NCBI RefSeq assembly: GCF_022539665.2
Contig: NC_081336.1
Coordinates: 9,896,778 to 9,960,777 of the forward strand
Length of the DNA stretch: 64,000 nt
Reading direction: 5' to 3'
From: Daphnia carinata
Taxonomy: Eukaryota > Arthropoda > Branchiopoda > Diplostraca > Daphniidae
Part shown: piece after piece, positions 1 to 10,373 of the stretch
How positions within the stretch are numbered: position 1 is the stretch's first letter
Layout: every line of letters begins with the position of its first letter
Made by a program: the position numbers and the translations under genes
Notes under the pieces: generated by a model
What the model saw: the letters and a program-made list of their open reading frames with translations, nothing else
Told to the model about the DNA's origin: nothing
Databases searched by the model: none

Positions 1-169
1 ATTTCCGGGGTTCTATTCTGGTGTATTTCTGAAAGTGAAGTGAAAGTAGGAAATTTGAATTTTGTAATGGTAAGAGATATAAGCAAACTAGACTATGCGA
101 CAGTCACCTTATTTTTTTCCGTCGTTAAAATGCATTGCGTCGCCTAGAGATGAGTTATGATTCAAACAA

Positions 170-2621
170 AGAACTGCTTCGTCGAGCAGTTTTAGGATTT
201 CGTCCTTGTTGTACATCCTATAATTATAGCGTACATAATTTCGCAGTAATACCGCCATTGGATATGACACGAGTTCCCAGTTTGACTAAGAGTTGAATGG
301 CGTCAATTAAATTTGGGCTCAATCATTCAAATAAATAATGGAGCGCATTGCTTCCCGAATAGTCCTTGTATCTACATCAATTCCCAGTTGGATCAAGAGT
401 TGAATGGCGCATTAATTAAATTTGGGCATGAATTCCGTACACAAATAATGGAGCGCATTCCCTTTCTTGTTATCGTCCTTTGCATTCACATCAATTCCAT
501 TTTGGATTAAGAGTTGAATGGTGTCAATTAAATTTGGGCTTAAATTAAACCAACACAAATAATGGAGCGCATTCCTTCCCGAATTGTCCTTTGCATTAAC
601 ATCAATTCCCAGTTGGATTAAGAGTTGAATGGCGTCAATTAAATTTGGTCTTGAATTCCATCCACACAAATAATGGAGCGCATTCCTTCCCCATTTGTCC
701 TTTGCCTTCACATCAATTCTCAGGTGGATTAAGAGTTTCATGGCGTCAATTAAATTTGGGCTTGAATTCCATTTACACAAATGATGAAGCGCATTCCTTC
801 CATCATTGTCCTTTGCATTCATATCGATTCCAATGCGAATGAAGTCGTTGGCTGTTCCTTTTAGATCAGACAAAGAGCCACGAGCACAAAGTTGTCGAAA
901 TTCTTCTTCTTTTTAGTCAGCTAAATTGGAGAAATGTACGATTGTTTACGTGCTGCTACTTCCTTACTAAAAAATTATATTACCTTTTTCGTGATGGATT
1001 CCAGTTGTTTGACGACTTCTTTCGAACTAACTCTTTTATCCGGATCGTATTCCAACATTTTCTTTAGTAAGTCATCCTCATAATATTCGCGCAATTCGGC
1101 ATCAATATCTAGAATTGCCACCAGTTGTTTAATAGATAGAAGAGTAAAATAATATGGAATTAAATCTGGAATTACTCTTCATATATTCACTCGCACGTCC
1201 TCCAATTATGTTATCATGAATTTCATTTTCTTTTCGTTTGAACCGAACAGATGTTCTCCTCCAAGAAAAGATATGGAAAAACGAGGCCGAGGACAAACAC
1301 ATCGCCTACTGTGCCTCTTTTTTTTCTGCCTCTTCATCCTCTTTTTTTTTATTTTTGTTCAAGAATAAGTTTAACACCTCCGGGGCGTACCAGTTTTTGG
1401 TTCATTCCCGTCCAGTCCATGTGTATGATCCCCGTTCAGTAACCTTTTTTGCCAGCCCAAAATCAGCCCATTTGATTATTGTCTTTTCATCTTGGCCTGG
1501 AGATCGCTTAATTAGAACGTTGTTCGGTTTAATGTCTCGATGAGTTAAACTCTTTGAATGGATGTATGCCAGGCCTGTAGCTAATTGCTGGAAAAACCTC
1601 GATTTGACGTGGCATAGGTATCCTTTGTATTTTGGGATCATCCGACTTCAGGAAAACTTGATCTAAGGAAGCGTAACATAATTCAATGCGTAGTACCTGT
1701 TACACGTCAACGAAAACAAAAAAAAAAACAAATCTACTTTGAAATCATATCTTTGTTTTAAACTAGAGAAAAAGTCATACATAAAGTCGTTGTCTTTTTC
1801 ACAGTGAAGAAGTTGACGATGTTTGGATGATCTAACTTCAGCATTGCTTCTTCTATTTTGTCCACGTGACGCATTTCAACTCTTTTTACTGCCACTTCAC
1901 GACCTCCGAACTTCCCTTTGTATACCATTCCATAGCCACCCTCCGCTATTGGGTTTTCGCGGTCGAACCAAATTTTCATCTCTTTCTTATCTTTATTTTG
2001 CAAATAGTATAACGCACCCTATCCAGCGTTGTCCGGCACCATCATACTCACTCCGAATGTATCCAAAACACCGATTACGTCGAGTAACGGTTTGAATTGT
2101 ATTTATTACAAGCAATGGAGCCCATTTGATCCATCGTTGCTTATGGTGTCGCATCGATTCCGAGTTGAATTAAAATTTGAATTGCGTCGATTAAGTTTTG
2201 GCTTGAATTGTATCGGCACAAATAATGAATGGCATTCATTCCATTCCTGTCTCTTGCATTCACGTCGATTCCACTTTCGATGACGAGTTTCATTGCGTCG
2301 GTTAGTTTTTCGTTTGAATAGTACCGACACAAAAGATGAAGTGCATTCCTTCCGTTTGTATCCTTTGCGTTCACGTTAATTCCGAACTGAATTAATTCTT
2401 TGATTTTTCCCATTAAATCTAATCGCGAATCACGACCACACAATTCAAGCAATTCTTTTTCTTTTCCATTGAGCTAAATTTAATAAATTGACATTTGCAT
2501 AATGCTATTAGTCGACTTGCCTTAAATTCATTATACCTCATCCTTGATGGAATGTAATTGAACGTCTTTTTCCAGTTCTTCTTTCGATGGCATTCTCTTT
2601 AATGGGGTCGTTTTTCGACAT
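170..2621 (-). pseudogene. G0: ankyrin-kinase-ankyrin gene, broken
   Basis: Homologue of G1A/G1B with the same exon layout on the minus strand: exon 1 about 2621-2537 (end of a lost kinase), exon 2 2473-1781 (five ankyrin repeats plus kinase N-lobe), exon 3 1696-1176 (kinase C-lobe), exon 4 1108-984 (125 nt) and exon 5 from 920 to about 170 (ankyrin). The motifs HRDIKPNN and DFGLAKK are legible. Lesions seen: exon 1 is 85 nt (not a multiple of three); the reading shifts in exon 2 near 2140; a TGA at 1404-1402 replaces the Gly codon after TWTGRE in the activation segment; a T-run near 1318 is one base shorter than in G1B; several indels lie in exon 5 near 350-480; and the normal stop is lost. 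It cannot encode the full protein as given. Long-read indel errors could explain some breaks but not the TGA substitution. Confidence 0.85.
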
Positions 2622-2699
2622 TTTTTCCAACAGGTCGGGGGGAAAATGAGACGAGAAGATTTCAACTTTAATAACTTGCGTCTGACCACAAATGAACAA

Positions 2700-3420
2700 T
2701 TGCAATTCAAATCGAAACTGAACCACTCCTGCCCGCCGCTACCTTCCCTATTCAAAAGATAGATGAAAAGATAACGTGAATAGTTCAATAACAGTCAGTT
2801 AGCTGGCCGCTAACGGATGGGTTTTGGGCAGAAGACGTTTATCAGAGACGTCCATTCGGTTTACGCGTGATTGTCCAATTTCGAGAAAGCTTGAGCAACC
2901 TAACTTGAAGGTTAGTACTCGTCAGTGACCAGAAATCCTCGTGACAATACAGTATTATCTATAGCCAGGTATATCAGTAGTGAAAGCGTTTCTTGCACAA
3001 CGATTCGAGATTAACAGAAAATAATTATAAACTTTTCGATTTAGAATAAGTATGGGATTCCGTTTGCCATCATTGCCTCTATATTATAAATCTAAGTTTA
3101 AGTCTCGATCAATTTTGCATTGTTTTTATTGTTATATGCATTTATCATTTTTCTCTTTAATGATCGCATTTCGATCATCGTGTTCTTTACATTGTAGATC
3201 TTTTTTACAGATTTTAGCTATACTAAAAAAAAGATCCATAGTGGTGTCAATCAGTTTTCAACTTGTTGACGTCAGTGCTATACCTGTAGCGAGTTTTCGA
3301 CTAGGAGTATAGCTAACATAATTTTAACTTATCAGCCGGGAATTTTATGTTAGCCAATCCACTTATCTTAACGTGTGTTGACGCGTTTTGGCCCCCAATC
3401 TTTTTAAAAACAATTTTCAA
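2700..3420 (-). promoter_or_regulatory. Conserved upstream blocks of G0
   Basis: Two blocks upstream of G0 are shared with its paralogues. The first (about 2795-2880, containing GGCAGAAGACGTTTATCAGA) recurs at about 13015-13095, 20035-20125, 48965-49050 and 55995-56085, always 100-300 bp upstream of exon 1. The second (about 3255-3400) contains a full CRE palindrome TGACGTCA at 3267-3274 and the string CAGCCGGGAATTTT. It recurs upstream of G2A, G2B and G3 and just right of the assembly gap at 8.2 kb. Position and conservation suggest promoter DNA, but simple co-duplication would look the same. Confidence 0.4.
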
Positions 3421-6400
3421 CTATGTACGGAAATAGGAACTTTTTTAAGGCTTTAACGTAGATGAGCTTATTTATTGATGCAACCAAATGGGCAATACTA
3501 AGTTTACATCAAAACATGGAAGAGTTTTGGATATCAAATTGAAAGTGTGGCTTTGCTACCTGGCCTGGCATAAAAATAGCAGTTTGTGTTACCTGATCTT
3601 AATGGACATCCTGTAGAAAATGCATTTGTGAATTAGCTGATTGTTTAATTCATCTATTATTTTTGCACCCCTTGTAAATGGAATATGAATTCATCTTTAT
3701 TTATTTCCATTTGTTTGGAACAGACAAATTTCTCTATTTAATCATTTCTGTGTTCTTTCTCAATTTCATTCTAGTGGTAACAGATGAGACTTTGTCCAGT
3801 ACAGACATACATTTGAACAGGGAAGGAAGATGAATCTTATGTGGGATCAGCTTTAAGGACAAATTCAGTAAATATGGTTGCTTCTTGTCCAGCAAATCCT
3901 ATGATCTACAAAGTTTGTAGCTCATTCATTTCTGTTTTCAATATTTGCAGTTGTCTGTGACGTTGATTGGGAATGAGCCGTCTTGATGCAAAAGACCGAT
4001 TACTACAAAAGAAAGTCACAACAATAAAGGCTTCAATTACTTACGAAAGAAAACATTTAGAAGAGCTGATGAAGCATGAATAGCAGACGAACAACTTATG
4101 GTCGAGTGCTTTCCGACAACAGGTTACGCTAATGAAACGTTTGACATCCAAACCAAGTAACCAACAGAATCATGCATGCGTAAACACTTAAAGAAATAGT
4201 ACGTGTCTATTCTATTTCTGCAAAAAATAAAAAAGGTCTTCAAAGAGATTTATTAAAAATGTTTAAAAGAATTTTTAAAAAATTAATTTTTCCGTTTTCT
4301 TTTTGTAAGTTTCGCTACCTTAGGCAACGTCTAGTTTGTATGAAAAGTTGAGAGTATGTAAGAACAAAATTAAAGTATATAAAGCCGTCTGACTGCAAGT
4401 TTTAAACGTACTGAATCTCGCTGTATTCATTCAAAGACGTGGATCGTTTGGGCATGCCTGATTTATAGGTTTGTATGTTTAGTTTTATACTATTACCTTC
4501 ATTGAAGTAACAATTTGAAAGTTATGTGGTGTTACATATGTAATCAATCATCGATGTGATGGAGTTACTGATTGTGACGAGTTCGTGATCTAAATTTTAT
4601 GAGTGGTAGTCAATCTTGTACATTTTTTAAATATGTGGCCATTAACTGGAATTGATAACTTCTGGTGGTTATTTTTTTATTTACAGGGCAGTATGTTAAT
4701 ATTTAATATTCGCTGGTTGTGTTTGAGAGATATTCCGTTTTTGTGCGATTGACTTTAGTTTGTTTTTCAGGTGGAATGCTTTTTTGTTTAACTTGTGTGT
4801 GTGGTTACTTTGCCTTATTGGTAGGGGACTCCATAGATAGGTTGTAGTTACTTTTTATTCACATTTTTTAAACGATTCCAACAAAATGGACCGTGTGATA
4901 TTTATTGTTTACCGTGATTTTGCATCGAGCAGACTTAATTCTCGGGTACTTATGTTAAATTACTTGCTCTATTCCCGACTACACGCCTTTCTCCTTATTC
5001 AGTGGAAGAAAGGTGCCATATTTTGGAAAGGGATAAATTACATTGCCACGTAGGGGAGCACTGGGATTATTTCTGCCTTTAGGTTGTGCCGTATACGTAA
5101 AGGGACAAATTACCACTATCTTTCTCATTATGTTAATGTTATGGTGCTTTTCTTTACAGGATGGGATGCTTTCTCGTGCCTCGTACCATTCGTTCAGCGT
5201 GTGGTGCTCTAGGTATGTTGTTCTAAACTGCTCACCTTTGAAATGTGCTACTACCACGAAGGTTGTGTTACGTGTCTTGTTCTACTCGTCTCGATTTCTG
5301 TTTTGTGTTTTGTAAGGGTTTAATGTTAATGGCTAAAACTTTTCTACCACATTGGGCTGCAACAATTAAGAGTTCAAATCAGATGTGTCATGTAACTGAA
5401 GCAGTTGATCATCGTGGGTGAAATGCTGCTAAACAATTTGTAAACTGTCGTTTAATTTTTATGCAGTACCATTTAGTTTATAAATCTGACTAGAAAGAGA
5501 AAAGAAAAATGGCGATGGCAAGACGGCTGGCTGATGGAGAAACAATTGGCGCCCTCGACTGGAATGCAGCAACGACGACCCAATCGCTCCAAACCAGATG
5601 TTTCACTGATGTATTGTGTTGCGTTTGAATGCACCATATAAGTGATGTTCTGATCTTTCTAGGTTAGTTTTTAGATATTTCTTTTTCTTTCGTTTTGCAT
5701 GGCCATCTCTCACAAATGACATCTCAGAAGGGTCTAAAATCTAGGATCCTCTCCTCTCCTAGTTATTTGGCTGTGACTTTTTTCATTGCAACCGTTTATT
5801 TTTTTTTTTCTTTCATTGATTTGCGAGAATGATGCAGTGAAAGAATGCAGTGATTTCGTCTTTTTTTTCAAGTATTCATGGCCGGCCTTGCCTTCCAGTC
5901 CTTTTTTCTGGCCACATTTCGCCGTTTTGGCGCCATTTCTGCTTCTCTGATGGCGCCATAGAGTGAGGGGTATTGTTAACATCAAGCCGTTCCAACTGAC
6001 TAACAATGTAAGGGCCTGTGTTTTTGTCAGGAATAGGGAAACGTTTTTTCAATCATCAGCTGGCTTGGCAGACTTGTTTGAAGAACTGTCTCTTTCATGA
6101 CAACATTTGATTGTTTTTTCGCTTGTTGTTTCAGGCCCTTTAAAGCCCATCGCAGGCGTGCTTTTTTCTTGCAGATGTCTTCCCGTTTAAAAAATCATGA
6201 AATCATCTGTATACAACCAGGTGATTTGGTTAAAAACTAATGGACAGACATTGCCAGTGATATAATAGGACGGTTTTTAAAACTTATTTAAATACGTGTA
6301 TTATTAAATGGCTTTGCCTTTGATGAACTACACACTCTATTTGTCAATTTGCTAAATTCGTATCGGTATACAGCCTTTGCCAATCTTTTGTTGTTTTAAT

Positions 6401-7049
6401 TAGATTTACTAGTGGAATTGTTAAACGCTCGCAGTTTTTAGTCAGCAATGCAGCTCAATCAAGAAATCTGGTTTCTTATTTGTCCTTTAGATGACGCAAG
6501 AAAACCGTGGGGTTTTTATTCATCATTCGAGATTGGTTTTTATTATTGTTTTTTTTATCGTTTATTGTGTTCTTTACTCTGATTGTTTTCCTATCAGTTC
6601 GGTTAGAGTTTCGCTAGAAGCTTGAAATGAAATACTCATCCAAAGAGAGAAGAGGCTTGTTGAACTGATATTGTCTCATCTTCCGGTTTTTATGCTTTGA
6701 TACTTTTGTTCATTTTAAAGGCGTTTATTATTTTAACAGAATTTTGTAGGGAATTCATCGAATGAGTCGTAATCAACTCTAATAAAGGAATCATCATTCT
6801 GACAAAAAATACGGCGATGCAATCATTTTTTGTATTTTTGAAAAAAAAGACAGCTATCCTGTGTAATACTGCCAAGAAAGCGGTAAATGTAGGGTAAAAG
6901 ATAAAAGAATTCAAAGTATGAAACAGTCGCCTTATTTTAGTTTTCCTTGGTCCAAGTGGATTGCATCGCCTACAAACGAGCTGTGTTTCATACATGAAGG
7001 GCTCTAAGTTGCACTTGAAAGCACTATTTAATGACAATACTTTGAATTT
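3420..7049. other. Intergenic DNA, no supported gene
   Basis: About 3.6 kb of AT-rich spacer. No open frame with a recognisable domain was found. 3720-4200 is related to 7620-7890 and 8320-8500, so older spacer duplications are present. The common intergenic cassette lies at about 5690-6190. The rest (for example 4250-5400) is low-complexity, T-rich sequence in which I see no coding signal. Confidence 0.5.
5690..6190. repeat. Intergenic cassette, copy 1 (decayed)
   Basis: Core of a spacer repeat found beside each kinase gene. It runs from the CAATGACATCTCAGAAGG-like start through the GGCGCCATTTCTGCTTC-like middle to the GTTTAAAAAATC-like end. This copy is diverged; its central hairpin (see 14495-14520) is no longer perfect. 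Open frames across it are by-products of low stop density and are not genes. Confidence 0.7.
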
Positions 7050-7580
7050 CTAGCCAATTAAATCTGGGCTTGAATTGGATGGATACAACAAGGGAGCGGA
7101 ATCCATTCATTATCGTTCTTCGCATTCTCATCAATTTTCAGTTGGCGTAGAATTCCACCAATTCCCGTGCCGTGCAGTATGGCGCTGCTGAACTGGGCCT
7201 GGATTTAATCTAAGCAAAACAATCGAGCGCAGTCTTTTTATTTAAAAAATCGTCCAGTCTCAGGGGCGCTGGGATTTCCGCAAACAGTCCTTTGCATCAT
7301 TCAAACTGTTTCCAGGAGCGCTGGGCTGAAGTCGCTGCGGTCTTTCAAATTTAGCAGGCAAACGGCAAAACTAAACACTTTTTTCGAGTTCTCTCTCGCC
7401 CTTCTGTTGGAAGTGCTCAGCCAAATTGGAGAAATTTGCGATTGTCTGGGTTGCTACTGGAACTTGCAAAAAAATGAAATTACTTTTTTCTTGAGTTGAT
7501 TTCAGTTGTTTGACCACTTTTGCCATATTTATTCTTTGTTCCGGATCGTATTCCAATACTTTTTATGCAGTCTCTCCCCC
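7050..7580 (-). pseudogene. Relic of a kinase-ankyrin gene
   Basis: A remnant of exon 4 is readable at about 7575-7480 on the minus strand: LEYDPEQRINMAKVVKQLKS, corresponding to the kinase C-terminal helices of the family (compare LEHDPDKRISSKEVVEQLEP in G2A). An AAA|GTAAT-like donor follows. Downstream, about 7435-7380 matches the start of the ankyrin exon (AEHFQQKGE), and 7360-7050 keeps scattered ankyrin-exon words with many indels. No upstream kinase or ankyrin exons were found. It is an older loss than G0 or G1A. Confidence 0.7.
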
Positions 7581-7898
7581 TAGTAGAGGAGCTTCTTCGC
7601 TGTCCACCCAAATTTCAACGTCCAACAAATTTCTCTATTTCATCATTTCTGTGTTCTTTCAATTTCTCATTCTAGGTGCAGATGAGACCTTAATCCAGTA
7701 CGTACATCCATTGGAACACCGGAGGATGAATCTTTTGTGCTGAAATCAGCTTAAGGAAAAAATCAAGTAAATATGATTGTTTTCTTGCTCAGTCAATCCC
7801 ATGTGATTCACAAAGTTTGTGGTTCATTCATTTCTGTTGTCGTTACTTGCAGTTGCCCAGACGTAGATTGGAATGTCATTTGATGTACGTACAAGATC

Positions 7899-7998
7899 NN
7901 NNNNNNNNNNNNNNNNNNNNNNNNNNNNNNNNNNNNNNNNNNNNNNNNNNNNNNNNNNNNNNNNNNNNNNNNNNNNNNNNNNNNNNNNNNNNNNNNNN
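7899..7998. other. Assembly gap of 100 N
   Basis: Exactly 100 N bases, the conventional placeholder for a gap of unknown size. Sequence left of it relates to the 3.7-4.0 kb spacer. From 8008 rightward the sequence matches 44000 onward, so the left edge of duplicated copy A sits about 10 bp from the gap. Confidence 0.98.
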
Positions 7999-9399
7999 CC
8001 TGTATCGACGATAAAACATGTAACTGTTTCCGTTAATCGCGTTTCGACAAATGAACTGAATTAACCGGTTAATCATTTCATCACATTGTTTTCTACGTTG
8101 TGGATCTTTTCTACACATTTTGACTATATTACAAAAAGATTGCTAACAGTGTCAATCAGTTTTCAACTTGTTGACGTCAGTGCTATATCTGTAGCAGCTA
8201 ACTAGGAGCAATAACGCGATTTTTTAACTTATCAGCCGGGAATTTTCTTTTAGCCAATTCATCCATTATCTTGACGTGTGTTGACGCGTTTTGGCCCCCC
8301 CCCCCCAAACCTGATGAAGCATGAATAGCAGACGGGAGTGACACCTCATGGTCAAGTGCTTTACGACAACAGGATTACAGCCAATGAAACGTTTGACACC
8401 CAAGCCATCAGAATCATGGATGCGTAAATACTTAAAGAAATAGTACGTATCTATTCTCGATTTTCTTGCAAAAATAAAAGGTCTTCAAAGAGCTTACGAA
8501 AAATTCGCTTCCGCACTTCAGGTAATAATCTTTTATGGTGCTGATCTGTTCCAGATATTGGGTAAACTTTCAGGTATGACGATTCGAATCGAAGGCTTGT
8601 GCAGAGCAGAGAACTCACTTCAGAGTCTTTTTTAATGGCAGGCTGTTGGTTTTTAGAATTGAAATTCTTGCTGGAAATTGAGCATGATGAAATAATGTTT
8701 TCTTGAATTCTTTTTATTTTTACCTTATATTTCCTAGTTGACGATTCTCTTCAATACAAAACTCTGTTAAGTGACATTGGTTTGGCGAATGCAACGCTGT
8801 TTGTTGATATCTTAAAAATTCAGCAGCTTCAGAACCTGATTTCTTAATCATTCGAAATTCTTAAATACAATTTGCAATATGAAATTCAGCCCAACATTTC
8901 ATAATTCTATCGCCATCTTTTTCCGATTAATTGTTTTATTTGGTGCATAGCTTGTGTTGGCAATGCTGTCGAGGAGCTGGGGTAAGAAAAGCGCCAAATT
9001 CCGCTGACCAACTGATGAGTTTCATCATTGCCATTTTAACTGATATCCACAAAGGATGTGCTATGTGTCGCTTTCTACTCGTCTCTATTTCTGTTTCCGT
9101 ATTATAAGGGTTTCAGTGTTGAAGACAAAAGCTTTCAGTCGCAATCGGCTGACAAACAATTTAGTGTTCAAATTAGATGATGTATCAAGTGTAACTTGAG
9201 GCAATGGACCACCTGGATGAAATGCTGCTGAATAATGTGTAGACTGGCTATTGAGACGGTCAGCTGATCGAGAATGATTTGGCGCCTTCGACGGGAATGC
9301 ATCAACCACGACTTCCGTGCAGTGAAAACTAGTTCATCGATGGATGTGCTGCGTTTGAATGCAATTCATAACGGAGGAAGTTATCTGTTCTTTTTCCAG

Positions 9400-9960
9400 G
9401 TAAGTTTTTAGTTATTTTTTTTTTGCTTTCGTTTTGTATGTATCGTCGCACAATGACATATCAAAGGGCCTAAAATGTCGACCCCACCCCTCTCTCAGTT
9501 ATTTAGCTGTTATTTTTTTCAAATTGCAACCGTTTATTTTTTTGTTTTTCTTTCATTGATTTTCGAGAAATCCCTGAAAATGATGCAATGTAAGAATGCA
9601 CTGATTCCGTCTTTTTTTCGCCCTTGGTCGGCCTTGTTTTCAAGTCCTTTTTTTTCTGGCCATTTTGACGCCATTTTTGCTTCGATGGTGCCATAGAGTG
9701 AGAGGTATCGTTGACATTGTATTGCTCGTACTGACGAACAATGCAAGTGGCCTGTTTTTTTGTTTGAAGTGGGGAAACAGCTGATTTCCCAATCATCAGA
9801 TGGCTTGGCAGAATCTTTATTAGAACCGTCTCTTTCGTGACGACGTCATTTGATTGTTTTTTCCCATTTTGTTTTCCCAATGTTTTGAAAGTCACACCAG
9901 AAAAAGTGGCATTTTCTTGGTAGATGTCTGCTCGTTTAAAAAATCGTAAAATCAACTTTA
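9400..9960. repeat. Intergenic cassette, copy 2
   Basis: Second copy of the spacer cassette, between the assembly gap and the 3' end of G1A. It matches 45400-45955 almost exactly. The central hairpin is imperfect here (left arm GTATTGCTCG against right arm CGAACAATGC). Confidence 0.8.
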
Positions 9961-10373
9961 TACTATGAATATTTTATTATGAAATGAAAAACTTTATCCA
10001 AAGAGAAAAGAGGCTTGTTAAACCAATATTGAATCACACACTGCTGTTTTTTATGCTTTGATTTTTCCTTTCATTTTAAAGATGTTTGCCCACATAGAAT
10101 TTTTAATCATCAAATGAGTCGCAATCAACTTGGGGTAAAGGATTTTTATAATACATTGGCAAAACTCTCGGCGATGCGGACATTTCATTCTTCGTCGTCG
10201 AAGTGCATGGGGGTTCTATTCTGGTGTATTTCTGAAAGTGAAGTGAGAAAGTAGGAAATTTGAATTTTGTAATGGTAAAAGATATAAGCAATTAGACATG
10301 CGACAGTCGCCATATTTTTTTTGAATGGCGTCGTCGTTAAAATGCATTGCGTCGCCAAGAGATGAGTTATGAT

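Noticed and set aside
7817-8118. Open frames running through the N gap
   Set aside because: They are read through unknown bases and have no sequence support.
9503-9955. Minus-strand open frames in the spacer cassettes (also 5734-6006, 14297-14569, 38602-38926, 45498-45949, 50255-50527)
   Set aside because: They lie in a repeated non-coding cassette, vary in frame between copies and have no recognisable domain.
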